From Tetrahymena elliotti 4EA (lineage: Eukaryota > Ciliophora > Oligohymenophorea > Hymenostomatida > Tetrahymenidae): a stretch of 64,000 nt of DNA. This document shows, in pieces, positions 37,261-50,740 of this stretch. Position 1 is the stretch's first letter, and every line of letters starts with the position of its first letter. Below the pieces are notes generated by a model, which was not told the DNA's origin, did not search any database, and worked only from the letters and a program-made list of their open reading frames with translations. The stretch lies in the NCBI GenBank assembly GCA_000231825.2, contig JH720375.1:62001-126000 (forward strand), given 5' to 3'. The translations under genes were made by a program, and so were the position numbers.

Positions 37261-39546
37261 ATGAGGCTTTTAAAACAAAGAAATTTTAATTTGTATACAA
37301 CTTAAAAACAATTTTTTAGCAACAGCATGAGTGGAAAAATGCCTAATGGGCAAAGCGTCCCTTATGCAAATAGGATGGATTTGGCTGGTATCTATATTGA
37401 AGCAAAATATAATTTAGTTTCTTTAAAATAATATGAATTATTGATTAATTTATTTTTTTTGCAAAAAAGATCTAACAGGAAGAGAGCTTCCTCTCGTAAG
37501 TAAAATAAAAGACACTATTTTGGTAAGAATAAGTAGAGTTTAGCATTTAAAATATAATTTTGAAATTTTTAATGTAAAAAAAGGAAAAAGGACCAATTAG
37601 TGTGAACGAATATTGGAATATATCTCTATTAGATGAAAAACATGGTAGAAAAGTATTTTGATAATTGAAAGAAATAGAAGTTTAACATGAAAAATGTATG
37701 AAAACAGGATATTATATGAAGAATGATGTGATTACAGCAAAAGGAGATTTTATTACTTCTGTTGAAATTTCATAAATGTTTGGAGAAGTAACTAACTAAC
37801 TAACTTTAATTATTTTATTAAATTATTTATTTAGTCTACTCTACTCCCTTCATTTCTATTTTATTTATCAAAATGCTATCAGAAACAAATCCTGCAGTTT
37901 AATTTAAATTTAAATTTTTAATTATGGCACAAATTATTTAATTCTTAAGATTTTATAATAGCTTTATTACAAAAAATATGCCGACCTATTCTTTTAAAAT
38001 ATATCAATAGATATTAGGAATATGGGCTATCAACTTTCTATAGTAGATCAAGGCTGTAGATTTACAAAATCAAAAGAGAGATAGAAGCAAAAAAAGATTT
38101 TCTCTCTTGGAGTTTGGGCCAGGAAGAGGTACCTTGATGAGTGATATCATTAGAGTACTAGCTTAATTTGATTTGCTGGATGGTATTGAAATTAACTTTG
38201 TCGAATTTTCTCCATTCATGAGGAAGCTTCAGCAAGAAAAAGTAGTAAAGGAACTTTAAAATAAGGGAATATACATGACTTACAATGTAGATAAAGCTAA
38301 AAGAAGCCAAGTAGAAGAATTCAGATGCGAGGATAAAGATAGGTTCATAAGTCTGAGATGGTTTAAAATGTATGAAAATATGCTTTTTGAGGATTTTGGA
38401 GATTATGCTCTTCAACAACTCGACAAGGAACATGCAAAATCTTTAAGTAATAGACAAAATATTAACTTAAATTGTGGATTTAAATAAATAAGATTTTATT
38501 TGAATTTATTTTTTGAAAAAGTCCAAATGTAAACAAATGTAATTTTAATTATTATAAAAAAAAGCTCCAATTGTAGTATTTGCTCACGAATTCTTTGATG
38601 CCTTACCAGCAAATGTTTTTGTTTATCAAAATAATTACGGATGGTGTGAGAAATTAGTTAATATTTGCCATGATCCATCTAAAATGTAATTATTTGTCAT
38701 TTCTGAGGAATTTAATTTCATTATTAATAGTAACTCACCAAAATCAACGGCAATTTTAAAAACAATAGGCGTAATTTTGAATATATAACTTCCGATGGCC
38801 CTAATGAGAATGTGAGAAAAATTTTGAGACCAAATGTTTCTTTTACTGATGAGCAGAGAAAAAACATTAAACATGGAGATCAAATAGAAGTCTAACCTAA
38901 ATCCCTTGTTATAACAAACTCATTAGCAGAGTTGATTTCAAAAAGAAATGGAGCTATGCTAGCTATTGACTATGGTGAGAATCAAGCTTTCTCAGATAGT
39001 ATTAGAGGTATCAGAAGACACAAATTTATAAAGAATGAAGATATTTTAGAGTATCCAGGAGAAATTGATATTTCTGCTTACGTTAATTTTGCTCACTTAT
39101 CTATGGCTGCTAAAAAAGTTCCTGGAATCAGCACACCAAATCCTATACCACAAGGACTATTCTTAGAATCAATGGGCTTGAATACAAGATTGGAAGTAAA
39201 TATTTTTAAATTTTGAGAATTATCTAATTAAGTAAGATTTTTGTCTATGAATTTCGATAACTTGTATGTAAAACATGGGAAATATTTCTAAGAAAATTTC
39301 TATCTTTTGAGAATTGAAAATTTTACAATCTAACATCAACATTAAAAAATCTTCTATTTTAATAAATAAATAAAGATGCTTTGCAGGCAAGTCAACTAAA
39401 TAAAGCAGAAATAATTTGAACAGGAATATTTTAGATTGGTAGCTCCTGAAGAAATGGGTGGAACCTACAAGGCTTTTTACATGGGCTTAGAAAAGAATGG
39501 AGAAGTTTTTCCTTTCATTGAAGAGCACTAGTAAGTATTTTATTGA
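37261..39546 (+). CDS. NDUFAF7: NDUFAF7 (MidA-like) mitochondrial protein arginine methyltransferase
   Basis: The SAM-dependent enzyme that dimethylates an Arg of the 49-kDa complex I subunit and is needed for complex I assembly in the mitochondrial matrix. Eight exons (37261-37387, 37470-37522, 37584-37644, 37708-37787, 38011-38473, 38565-38685, 38769-39195, 39376-39546) sum to 501 codons. The N-terminus MRLLKQRNFNLYTTQKQFFS is basic and acid-free, a good mitochondrial presequence. Family signatures in order: GPISVNEYW, KHGYYMKNDVITAKGDFITS, VEISQMFGE, SAM motif LEFGPGRGTLMSDI, VEFSPFMR, PIVVFAHEFFDALPANVF, MLAIDYGE, DISAYVNFAHLSM, and a C-terminal RLVAPEEMG. It is about 60 residues longer than the human protein. 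Introns of 63-223 nt are all confirmed by the alignment. Confidence 0.95.
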
Positions 39547-41280
39547 TTAAGATGATATAGACAGAGAAAGCGAGAAAGATTTTTGTACTTTTTTGTTAAT
39601 TACGTATATAATTATTGAACATATAATTATCTATTTTAAAAGTATATATTTAAATTTATAAATATGTAAACATGCTTTGATAAATTTATATATTCTAAAT
39701 AGTACTTGATTAAACATGAATTACCTTAAAATTAATAAAAAATTTAAGTTCATTAAACAATTTTGCCATTCAATTAAAATTTTAGTCAGTGCATCTCCAT
39801 TAGTTAAAAGATATCTCAACCATTAAAATATTAAAAAAGTAACAATAACAGTAAAAAACTAGGGTTAAATGTTTAACTTTTCATATGAACATTCTTTACT
39901 TCTTAATTTCTTTTACAAATATTTGATGAGAGGCTTGGTAGCTTTGGCTTTAATTCTAATAAACATTTCCATAAAAATCTATAAATAAATTAATTTAATT
40001 GATCTAATCGAAAGTGTTGTAACCTTTCAAAAGATTGATAATTATAATTATGGGAAATGCTGATTTAAAAGATAATATGAATGAATAATTGCTTTAGTCA
40101 TTTAATTATTATTATTTTCTTGGAAGTGCTTTTTAAATTGAATAAGTGTAAATTTGGATGATTAAGATTGATTTATTTGATAAATTATTAATGAATACGG
40201 AAAGATAAATAGATAGATCGATAGATAGATAGATGAATATAAAATGATTAATAATAATTTAATAATAAGATATAGCTTACATTAAATAAATATGTGTGTG
40301 AAGAGAGAAGAGAAAAGAGGGAAGTTGGATATTAATAGATAAATCGAATTAGTAGAAAAGATTGCTAAGAAGTTTAATTGAATATTTTTTTTTCACTTTG
40401 GTTTAATAAATTCGCAAATTTGGTCACATTTTAAAGTGGGTTTTGTCAAGAAATCACTTTTGATTTTTTTGTTGATTTTCCTAAGATGCATTTTGGTTGT
40501 AATTATGAGACGTGAGTGAAACATTTATTATTTTTAATTTGTGTGACTGAGGATGCTTGTTATTATTGTCTTCGTAGAATTTAATAAATATTTTTATATT
40601 TATTTGATAAATTTTTTATTTGGTTTTTAATTAAGCAAATATTAAATTTTTTATTAAAATGATAGAAATTAAGTGACTATTTTTGTTAGTAAGTAATTCA
40701 TTGATCATTAAAAAATTTGTTTAGTAAACGGATAGATAGATAGATTTATTATTAACCTTTTTAAGGAGAACGAACAATTTTTATTATTTTTTACTTTTCG
40801 AGGAAACAGCTAGATGTTAATTACTGGTAAGTAATAAAGATTAATTAGTGGCCTCAAAAGTTTTCAATAAATTAACCAAGGGAAGGCTTTAATTTTAATA
40901 TTAGGAGACTTTCAAATTAAAAGAAGATTTAAAGAATCTTTCTCTTTTTTATGTTTATTCAAAATTAATTTTTTGTTTCGTTTGGTGCTATCAATAAGCT
41001 CATCAATTTAAAAAGGTATTATTAGAAAGCAAGAAAGCTGTTTATGATTTTGTGATTGAAATGTTCAAAATATAAATTATGATTATTATCGTTACTATTT
41101 ACGTTAGTGATAGTTCGTTAGTGTGTGTGTTCATATTTTTTATTTTTTTTAAGAGGATGTAATTATCAAAGTTTATTGAGTTACATTAAGTAGAAAAATA
41201 GTTTGCAAGTAAAATACTATGCTATTAAAGATATAGACAGTGAGCAAGCAATTCAAAAAGCATGCAAGGTAGGTATTTAT
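39547..41280. other. Intergenic region with GATA microsatellites
   Basis: 1.7 kb between convergent genes. It contains a GATA tetranucleotide run (40203-40236) and a short second one at about 40733-40744. A 63-codon frame at 40051-40242 (MGNADLKDNM...) and a 28-codon one at 40292 are too short to support. G+C-poor otherwise. Confidence 0.55.
40203..40236. repeat. (GATA)n microsatellite
   Basis: GATAAATAGATAGATCGATAG and further GATA units, interrupted once by GATC. Ordinary simple repeat; likely length-polymorphic. Confidence 0.85.
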
Positions 41281-41814
41281 TCATTATTCTGAAAGCTTAG
41301 AAAATAATCCTCTCAATTCAGGATCGATGGAATAGCTTAGATCTGTTTTGGATAGGTTAACATAAGGTTCCAAAAGCTGCTTAAACTCCTGGATGCAGGT
41401 AACATTTTTTAGCTTAGATGCACTCCATATGATGTTGCAGATATAGCCTTTCACTTAAGCAGTAATATTCTTGTTCATAAGATTATGAGTTTCTTCTTCA
41501 ATTCCATTGCAGCATTCAAGAAGCATTTCATATATTTTAATTTAATTCATTGAGTTAATGAGTTTGAGTGAAGAACCTTGCATCTTAGTGCTAGCAGAAG
41601 ATTAACCCTTTTCAATAATGTCGTTGAGGGTTTTTTTATTGGCTTCAAATACTTTTTATAAGTTTTCGATTTCAGCCTTCAATTAGTGTTCAAATTCCAT
41701 ACAGGCTATTTCCAATCTCATCAATCCTGGGATATTGTCCAAGGAGGAAGAAGTCCTCTTTGATGAAATAGAATATTTTTTTTGAATAGATTTGCCAGAT
41801 GCGCAAGCTCCCAT
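41281..41814 (-). CDS. IST1-like protein with N-terminal acylation signal (copy A)
   Basis: A 177-residue single-exon protein starting MGACASGKSIQKK: Gly2 fits N-myristoylation and Cys4 is a palmitoylation candidate, so it should sit on a membrane. The body is all-helical with MRLEIACMEFEHQLKAEIE near the N-terminus and KIYEMLLECCNGIEEE in the middle. The segment VKGYICNIIWSASKLKNVTC followed by QEFKQLLEPY resembles the IST1 region where an aromatic helix (IWAAPRL in animals) precedes a conserved leucine-rich helix. IST1 regulates the VPS4 ATPase and ESCRT-III. I base this on helix pattern and the IW-A motif, not on strong identity, so the family call is tentative. It is paralogous to the 177-residue protein at 52034-52567. 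Confidence 0.75.
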
Positions 41815-44800
41815 TTGTGAATTAGTTGATTTGATTGAATACGAGTTAGTTAGTTGGTTAGTTAATTAGTGAGTGGGTGAATGTGAGTGTATTTTTGAAT
41901 ATTCAATAAATAGTAAGTGATATTTGATAATTTAATAATTTATTTGTTTGATCAATAAATTAATTATTGAATTGTGAAGAGATTTAATAAGATATTTAGA
42001 GCTGTATTATTAATTAATTATAAATTTATTAATTTTTTTATTTAACTTTATTGTTGATTAAATATTTTTTTTGTAAAGATTATATTGAATTTTCTTATCA
42101 AAAAAAGATTTTTTATATATATTTGAATGACTTTAATTAATTTAAAAATTCGTCTAGATTATAGGATTAATTAATCTTATGTACGTATATACACAATCTG
42201 AGAAATACATACAAGCATACATGTGATTATTGATATATTGATTCTTTTAATTATTTTATAATTAGATAGAATGTAATGAAAATAATTGGATGTATTTGGT
42301 CAGATCAATTCTAATAATAATATTACTTGCTTAAGTAAATATTGATTATTATGTATATCGAGAATATTACCAATTCAGTAACTCTGCACACATTTTAATT
42401 ATCCATATACTATGAATGCTTAAATTATGAGAGTCATAACTTTTGTAAATGCATATTTTTAGAGAGTAATTTCATTATTCTAATTATGAATATTTGAAAT
42501 ATTTAATTTTTGACCTACCTTCTTCCTAAAAATGATAACAATAATAATAAAAAGTTATAGTTTTGAAGATGCTAGTAAATTGATTATTGATTCTATGATA
42601 TAAAATTAATAAGCTGTATCAAGATGAGAAAAAAGGTATAAAAGAGAGAGAGAGCTTGTCTCTAGTTGCAATATATTAAGTTTATCAATTAATCAATTCA
42701 AATATGAAAACTATTATTGCCCCCACCCATTTTATTTCTGAACAGAGATATGGATCTTTGTCTTTTAATCATTCAAATAAAAATCTGACAATGTTTACTC
42801 TTACACACAAATTCTTTTCTCAAAAAAAAATAAATTTTCTGAGCCTTTCTAAATTATATTTTGATGAGACATCAATGAATGAGCGAGTGAGAGAGTGGGT
42901 AATTTAATCAATCTCTTATCTATGATTTTTTTTGTGTTACTATTTAATTGAATTAATCAGTCTTACTATTTTTGTATAATTATTAAGCTGCTTTTGATTA
43001 TTTATAATTACATCAAATACTCTACCTCTTTCTAATTTCGGTTTATCTTATCTTTCGTTGTACAATATTTTGTGTGAATTTATTTTCTCCTCTTACTTTT
43101 TTTGTGAATGTTCTTTAATTAAAATTTTCATCACTAATATAACATTTTTTAATTTTGGCAATCTGTCCACATATTTTCTTTAAATTAAATAAAATACCAA
43201 TCAGAATCAACTTTTCTTTCCTCTTTCATCAATTTTCCATTTTTATCTTTACTCAAAAAGACCTCACCAAAATTTCACTTAAAGTGAAAAGTAAATACCC
43301 CAAACGGGACTAAAAATAGAGTTTATTATAAATCAGCCAGATTTCATTTAACCCTTTCCATTTTTAATAGTAATTTTTAAGAGTTTTTCAGATATGACTA
43401 AATTTTGCAAATACGATGGATTTACTTATAATTTTTTCTTCACATATGACAACTTTATTTACAGAATTTAAGAGAATTAATATTATTCAGAGTTAATAAA
43501 ATGCATTTTTAAGATAAATTTTACCTTCAATTTACTATAATATAAACCTTTTATTTCGAAAAGAAAAAAAAAGGAAAAGAGTTGAATAGGATGAATTTAA
43601 ATGGTTCTAAAACTTTTGAAAGCTAAAACTCATTAGATTTTTGAAAAGACTATGTTCATATATTTTTACTTTATAGAAACGCTTTGATTCTAATTTCAAG
43701 ACTGTAATCAGCCCATTATTATTATTATTATCCACTATAAATAATACAAATCAATAAAGTTATAAAAATTACATTTATTATCCACTAATTAATCTTCTTT
43801 ATTTTTAGAAAAATATAAATTTTTGTGGTGGCATGAAAATTCAATCATTAATTTTTGGCCTGACTTTTCATAAAAATAAAAGTTCTCATTTATACATGAG
43901 CACCTTACCCTGAAATAAAGAAATATGCTTTGTTAGTCGCAATTTAAGAGAGAATATGCAGTTCCCTAGCAATAGAGTTTTAATTTTTTGGGAATAAAAA
44001 TTGTATGAAATTTTAAAAAAATGGAAAAGTTGTTCAATTTCTCAGAAATTAGACAGTAAAATGTACAAAACTTTTCTTGATTTTAATTAAGTTAACTTAT
44101 TCAATTTTTCACTTGGAGAGTAAACTTAAAATTTGTGTGCGATTGAAAGAGATAAGTAATTAAAAAGAAAAGAAAAAGAAAAGAAAAAGATAAATTAAAG
44201 ATATTTACTGGAATAATATTTGTTACAGAAAATCTTTTATCATTTCAAAATTTAATCAAGTAACATGTTTTTAAAATACAAAATTAAATTAATTTGAAAA
44301 AAAATATGGGAATCCACCTTTAATTTCTGAAATTCAAGATTTTAATTTAGACAAAGAGTGTTTTACATATTATTTCTCATAAAGCTACTATTAAATTTAC
44401 CCCAAAAAATATTTATATGAAATTCAATTTGTTACTATCAAAGTAATTCTACGCTTCAGACTTTTTCGAATAAAAGAAATAATTAAATCAAAGCATGAAT
44501 AGACAAAGCATTCATTTACATTTAAAATAATCTATATAAATTGTAGATTTTTTTTTGTTTTGGTATTTATTTAGGTGATTTAAATTTTGTGAAATGTAAA
44601 AGGCTGTTTTTATTTACAGGTGATCCAAATTTTAACAGAAAAAAGATTCATTAATAAAAAATACTAAAACATGTATTAGTTATCAAAATGTGTAATTTAA
44701 TAAACCAATCAAAGAATAATCAAAACAAATCTTTTTTATGGTATAATTAAGCAAAATAAAGAGCTAAACTTTATAAAGATATAAATTAATTGAGAATGAA

Positions 44801-44984
44801 AAAACAAATTTATATTTTACATTAAACCAAATTTTTAATAATTTAATGCTACTAATGCTATGTGTAAATAAATATGTTGTTAATTAAATTCTAATTATAC
44901 ATGAGAAAGCAATTTTAATTTTTTAAGTTTTTTTATAAATAAAGGAAGGTTCATTTTTGTATTTAATGACTCTTTTAGCAAGGC
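41815..44984. other. Long intergenic region
   Basis: 3.2 kb, the largest gene-free gap. A GGTATAAAAGAGAGAGAG stretch near 42635 looks like a TATA-type start region and precedes a 73-codon frame at 42704-42925, whose residue use is unlike the real genes. Purine-rich AAAGAAAAGA runs lie at 44165-44190. A motif AGGTGAT followed by AAATTTT occurs twice, near 44573 and 44619. The patch 43880-43970 is slightly G+C-richer but has no frame or fold that I can support. Confidence 0.5.
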
Positions 44985-47900
44985 TCATTATTATTTTTCA
45001 TCTTTAAGCAATATTTATGAGAACTAGCTATCTAAGTCAAAGATAGAACTACTATCTTCTTGGCATCTATTTATAGTTTGCCTAGCTTGGGATTCTTGAT
45101 CTTTGTTTAATAAATAAAAAATGAAGCTCTCAATAAAATTAAATGTAATCTAAAATATTAAACATCAATTAAATTTAGTCTTGAATATTTTAAATTTTAT
45201 TCATCAAAATAATTTCTACAGCACCAATCAAATCAAAAGCTTATTATTTTTAGATTCTAGTATATTTCAAATAAATTTTTAGAATCGGGATTCTGGGATA
45301 TTTCAAATTTTATTTGTAATCTAATTTATAAATTTCTTTCCCAATACTTAACCAGCTATTTAATTTAGTTTGGACCATAAGGGTGAGATTGGTCGATAAA
45401 ATAAAGATTGGCTTCTCGCTTTGATTTACAGTTTATTAATTTTTTACTTAAAATTATTACACATAATTTTTTAAAATTAAGAATACAAATTTTTATTTTG
45501 AGTTTAATATTGTATTAAATGTTCCCTGAAAACTGTAAACTAAAAGTTTTCAAGAATGAACTATCTGGGGAATATTAAATGCTAAAAATATTTCAAAATT
45601 TTGGGTATTTATAATAAAATTAGACTTTCTTATTTTTAATTCTTAAGATTTAATTTACCTGTAGAAGGACATATATTCTTAGTCGATTTATTGTAATTAT
45701 CACTATCAGTCTCTCTAAGAGAAATTGAATTCTCTTTAGGGTCAAATAAGATTGATCTATATTTAATTGTGTAACTTTCACAGTCAGAATTTTATTTTAT
45801 TTTCATCAGAACCATGGAAACCTATCCGGAATGAATAAGTTTCTTCACTAATCTCCAATGCATGGAGACCTTGATTGTGTTAACTCTTTTTTTCAAAATT
45901 TTACCCAATCTTGGGAATGCCCTTCTTAAAGAATCTTCTATCTTCCTCACATATCTATGATGCTCTATGAGAGCATAGACTGAAAGATAAATGAATTTCA
46001 AAATGAAGTAAAAGTTTATAAATTATATGAGAAAAATAATGAATCCCATCAGCGGTGTAGGCTACTACCAGAAATAAGTCTATAAGTTTATTTCTTCTTA
46101 TCTTTGGGCAAGGTTGTCATAAATTAAAGAAAGAAAGATTGTAAACATGGCAATAAAAATACTCTCTGATTCTAAATAATTTATTTAGTTGGATAAGAAT
46201 GGCTAAAATTTAATCAATATTGTTTCATAGCTAATCAGCACAAACAAACTAGTTAGTCCACTTATACTTCTTTCTTCATACAATTCAGTTGATAAGAATG
46301 CAATTAAAATACGAACAACCAATCTAATGAATTCCCAATAAAAAAATTTCTCTTTGTACTCGGTGTACAGAAAACGAAATTTAAACTACATTTTTATCTT
46401 TACAAAAAGTTGAGATTTTCTTATCCACAAGAATGTTACAAGTCCAATTGGTATAACCAAAATCCAGATGACAAGTAGAGGATAAACCAAGAAACGTCTA
46501 TATAATTTTAGTGTGTTGTCATCACAACTCAAGGATAAATCCAAATAAGCAAAAGAGTTAGATCCTATTTATCTGCATGCCTGTGCTTCAAGTAAGTAGA
46601 GTACAATATTAAACTAAAGCAAACTGATCAAAGAATAAAATATCGTAGTAAACAATGAATATCGCCTTTAAAGAGATGAAATTTTTCCAAAAGAGTAGAG
46701 AATTCCAAATAGTGCAGCAATGACTAGGATAAAGCAGAAAGGTAATGTGGCAACAATAATAAGCTTAATAAATTTAAGATAGTTAATATAAAAAGTTTCC
46801 TCATAAAATATTTACTTTCTAATAGAGAATGTTTGAATGAGAAGTTTAGTTAAGGAAGCAGTCAAAAGATATTAAAGATTCATTCACAGGCTGGCTCATA
46901 GTGTCCATGGCAATACCGAAAAATCCATAAGGCCTGACCTAAAATAGAGTAATTACTTAAGAAATTTGTAAGAAACTCAAAAACAATTTTGCATAAATTC
47001 CAAATAAATTTTGTTTAATAATTGAATTTCCAAAGATTCCTAACCCAATTTTCCTCATGTAATTACCAAGAATTGTACTCAAAGTATTTTTGTAAGCACT
47101 TCGACAAACTACAGCAGAAAATATAATTATTGCTAAAAATGTTAAAACCAACTTGGCTGTATTATAAGAAATATCTGAGCACAAAGAGCACTGATAGTTG
47201 TGGTTTTAAGTGTAAGATTAATTCCAATATTCCCCTAGAAAATAAAATTAGCATTATTAAAAATAAATTTAATGAATCAATTTATTTACCAGCAAGATCA
47301 CATTATTCGCACAAGGGACCAATATGCCCTGTTTAGCATATTGAATTACCAGAGTATTGTCCTCCTAAACAAGATAACTTAGAATTAGAACACTCTAAAA
47401 TATCTTCAGAAACTTAGGATTCTCTCCAAAAACCTTTTTCCAAAATAAGAACGTCTCCATAAGACTCATTTACACCTATTAATTAATTTTCAAATGAAAC
47501 ATCAATTTCGAAATGAAATATAATTTATCAAGTCATCAAATAAATAATTAATTCAAATCAACCAAAATATTTCAAAATTTTTTTATCTAAAAGATTATGC
47601 AATTATTTTTTAATTCATTTAAATTGCTTAAATTTCATTTGAGAATTGAATAAAATTTACCTCTAGTAGGAATTGGTAGACAAGATTTAACATCATAAGG
47701 ATTTTCAAAACTATAAGTATGGTTTGGGCAGGAAAAGCAGAGAGGTAAACCTCCTTACGATATATAAACTTCTCCAACAATACATTCTCTGAATTCCCAA
47801 ATAATTTAAATGTCTTTAAAGGTATCTATTTATGAGAAAAATGTAAGTGTTGTATTTAGAGTAATGTTGGGTCTAAGGTTGATTTAGTATATGAGTTAGA

Positions 47901-50740
47901 ATAATCCATCTGTATTTTAAGAAATAGAGGAAAATTCGTTTGTAACATCTTCTATTTTTTCCGAAGCTAAAATAGTCTGATTGTTAATATGCAAGTTAGC
48001 AAAATAATTTTATTAATTTTAAGAGTTTAAAATTTCAGTAATATTAGGATAGATTTCAATATCATTTGGTTAGTATAGAATCTTTTTTAGATCATTACTA
48101 GTGATTAAAAATTTTAACTTTACTATTGAATTTGATTTAACATTTTTGATTTTGTAAAGTTTGAATACATTTTCTTATTCAGATATGAGTTCTTCTATTT
48201 GTAATGTCTAAGAATTGTTACTTTAAAATTCTTGGTTTATTTCAATTGCTTACATCAACTATATGTCTTTGTAGTTGTTAAATATTTAATTTCCTGATTA
48301 GCTAGCTTAATTTCCATCTAATATTTAATCTAAACTCTAAACTACTTTATCATCTACTTTTAAATTTACAATGAAGGCACTGAAAAAAGCTCCTCCTATT
48401 GCAGCAGAATTTTCAGTAATTTATGTTGCAGGCACATCCTCATCAAATATTCCTTAAATATCTTTATAAAAAAGATGTTAGTTAATAAGCTTAGATGTAT
48501 AAACGAATTATAAATAAATGATTATTTTAAAATCATTTAGTTTAAAAATAATAGAATATAGAAATAATATTGACTGTAAAAAAATAAATTTTACTAATAT
48601 CAAAAACTAGATCAAATCCAAAAGCACCACCTGATTAAGCAAAGTTTTACACAATAGTAGTACTATTTATATTTAGCTCTCCTATTGAAGAAGAAACATA
48701 TACGACTCCTCCTGTTGAGAAAATAGCTGAATTCTATTTGAATGTAGATTAATAGAAATTAAGTCTTTCTATAATTTTTGTAGAAGCTAGTACTCCACCG
48801 CTTTGCATTGCTATGTTTTGATTTAAAGTACTATCAATAAAGCTTATTACTTCAATTTAATCAAGGCTTAAAGCTCCTCCATTTTAAGTAGCATAGTTTT
48901 AATTAAAATTACTGTCCATAAAAACGATATAATCAGAAATCACTTTTCCACAAAGAGCTCCTCCTGATGCAAGTGCAAAATTATTTTCAAATCTGCTCCC
49001 ATCAACAAATACTATTTATATTTCTTAAAAAAATAAACCTCCTCCATTCAAAGAAGCAGAGTTGTTATAAAAATGTGACCCTTAAATTTTTAGAGTAGAC
49101 AAATAATCTATGCTAATAGCACCTCCATTTCCTTGTGCTGTACATATAGCATCATTATTGTTAAATGTAGAAGAAATAATAGTAATGGCTGAACTTCTTG
49201 TATTTGACCTTGCCGTTATTGCAGAACCATAATATGCTACATTTTAACTAAAAGTAGTTTCTTCTATTCTAATTGATTAGATATTCATAATTTCTAAAGC
49301 TCCTCCAATATTATCTATTTATTTAGAAGAATAATTTTTATTTTGAAAATATAATTAAAATTCAAAATTTTTATGAATCATTTTTTTGCCAAATACATTC
49401 ATACATACATATATACAACTTTCTTATATTTTAGAATGTACTTAGAAGTTTAATGTTGAAAAAAAGGGTTGTTTACTTATAAATCTAGAATTATTAACAG
49501 TGACAAAGGGAAAATCTAATTGAATTGCTCTGTAAGAACTTACTAATTTGGGATTAATTTTCAGGAAATCTTAACTGTCTGAAGATCCACTGTCGATTAT
49601 TGTGACATTATTAAAGATAAATTGAGCTCTGAAATCTTTTGAAGAAGCTTTGAATAATCCTCCTCTCTATTAATCACTAAAGATATTTTATTTTGAAAGA
49701 AAATGATAGAGTATTATTTATGAGCTTTAAGTAGATGAGAATATAATATATCCATACTCAGCAAAATTAAACTAAACATTAACAGTATTAAACTAAATAG
49801 AATTAGCTGCTTCCATATTGAATATAGAGCAATTATACTTAGGTACACAATATACTTAGTTTTAAAGGATAGTCACATAGTCTAAAAAAATTTCTGAGCA
49901 TTGATTGAATTTAAAAAGAGAGGTTTTAAAGAGGCTATTGTTAACTACTTAGAAATTCGCTATTTTCAAATTTGAAGAATAATCAATTTAAATAAGTGGC
50001 TCATCACCATTTGTTTCTATCTACTGAATTTATAATTGATGAATATTCACACCTTTAACAGCTATCAATCTAAATAAAACATTTGAATAAAATTAGACAT
50101 CTATATTATCTGCAGTCATCTCTTTCCCAATATTTATGGAAAAGAAAGATATCTAAGGTCCTACAAAATTACTTGTTAAAACATTAATTTTGATATCTGA
50201 TATATGTACTTCATTAAAGTTAGAAATAGACATCCAAAATAAGTAATTAGTAGGTTATACAAGATAAATAGGATTAGTCTGAGACTCAATAGTTATATTT
50301 TATATGATTATATTCTCTACGTAATCCATATTAATAGGTTAAAGTCGTATAGTGTCATTTATATATAAATCTTTAATTATTATTTATTCTGCCTTTTTCA
50401 CATAATATGTGTTATTTGTGAAAATAAAAGATGAATCTTGATCATTTTTTATACTTTCTTTTATTTAATCAATAACTTTTTAGTTAATTTCACGAGTAAG
50501 CTCTTCATTAATTATAACTACCTCAGAGGTTTCTTTCACCTGTTCATTTTATTAAATTTTGTGTTTCTTATTTTATTTATATTAATTTTTTTCAATTTAA
50601 ATTTAAGCATTGACTGCCTGAGAAGTATATCTGCCTGATGGTTTTATATTATTACTTATTTGAATGTTTCTACTTTCTACTAAAATAGTTAAATTTAATG
50701 AGAGTAGAATTAGGTATAACTTTATAAATTTATGAATCAT
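44985..50740 (-). CDS. Large beta-helix, Cys-rich, multi-span membrane protein
   Basis: A 1536-residue cell-surface or endomembrane protein of a family expanded in ciliates; molecular role unknown. Exons: 50740-49477, 49314-48595, 48461-47661, 47475-47290, 47234-46816, 46763-45659, 45100-44985, exactly 1537 codons. Residues 1-23 are a signal peptide (FIKLYLILLSLNLTIL). A long ectodomain follows; from about 422 to 690 it carries some ten repeats ending in GGA-type turns (NGGAISI, SGGALCG, NGGALSL, SGGAFGF, IGGAFFS), typical of right-handed beta-helices like those in Pmp and pectin-lyase folds. Then come Cys pairs (RECIVGE, CFSCPNHTYSF, GPLCEQCDLAG, QCSLCSDI). About eight membrane spans follow (for example LTFLAIIIFSAVV, FLVYPLLVIWILVIPIG), with LYTEYKEKFFYWEFIRLVVR between them. 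The tail is cytoplasmic and acidic. Confidence 0.85.
45101..45658 (-). other. Last intron of the beta-helix membrane protein gene, with coding-like content
   Basis: This 558-nt gap joins TCTACA-G to AT-CAA in phase, so it behaves as an intron. Inside it, the minus strand at about 45303-45597 is open for some 95 codons and reads partly like protein (IFPRQFILENFQFTVFREH, later LFYRPISPLWSKLNQIAG). Another piece near 45200-45300 reads EISQNPDSKNLFEIYQNL. The phase does not match the flanking exons. It may be an alternative exon or a decayed duplicate. Confidence 0.5.

Noticed and set aside
37261..39546. Reading this gene as a generic methyltransferase only
   Set aside because: The ordered signatures (GDFITS, VEISQMFGE, HEFFDALP, LVAPEEMG) are specific to the MidA/NDUFAF7 family.
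40051..40242. 63-codon frame MGNADLKDNM... running into the GATA repeat
   Set aside because: Its end is encoded by the microsatellite and nothing else supports it as a gene.
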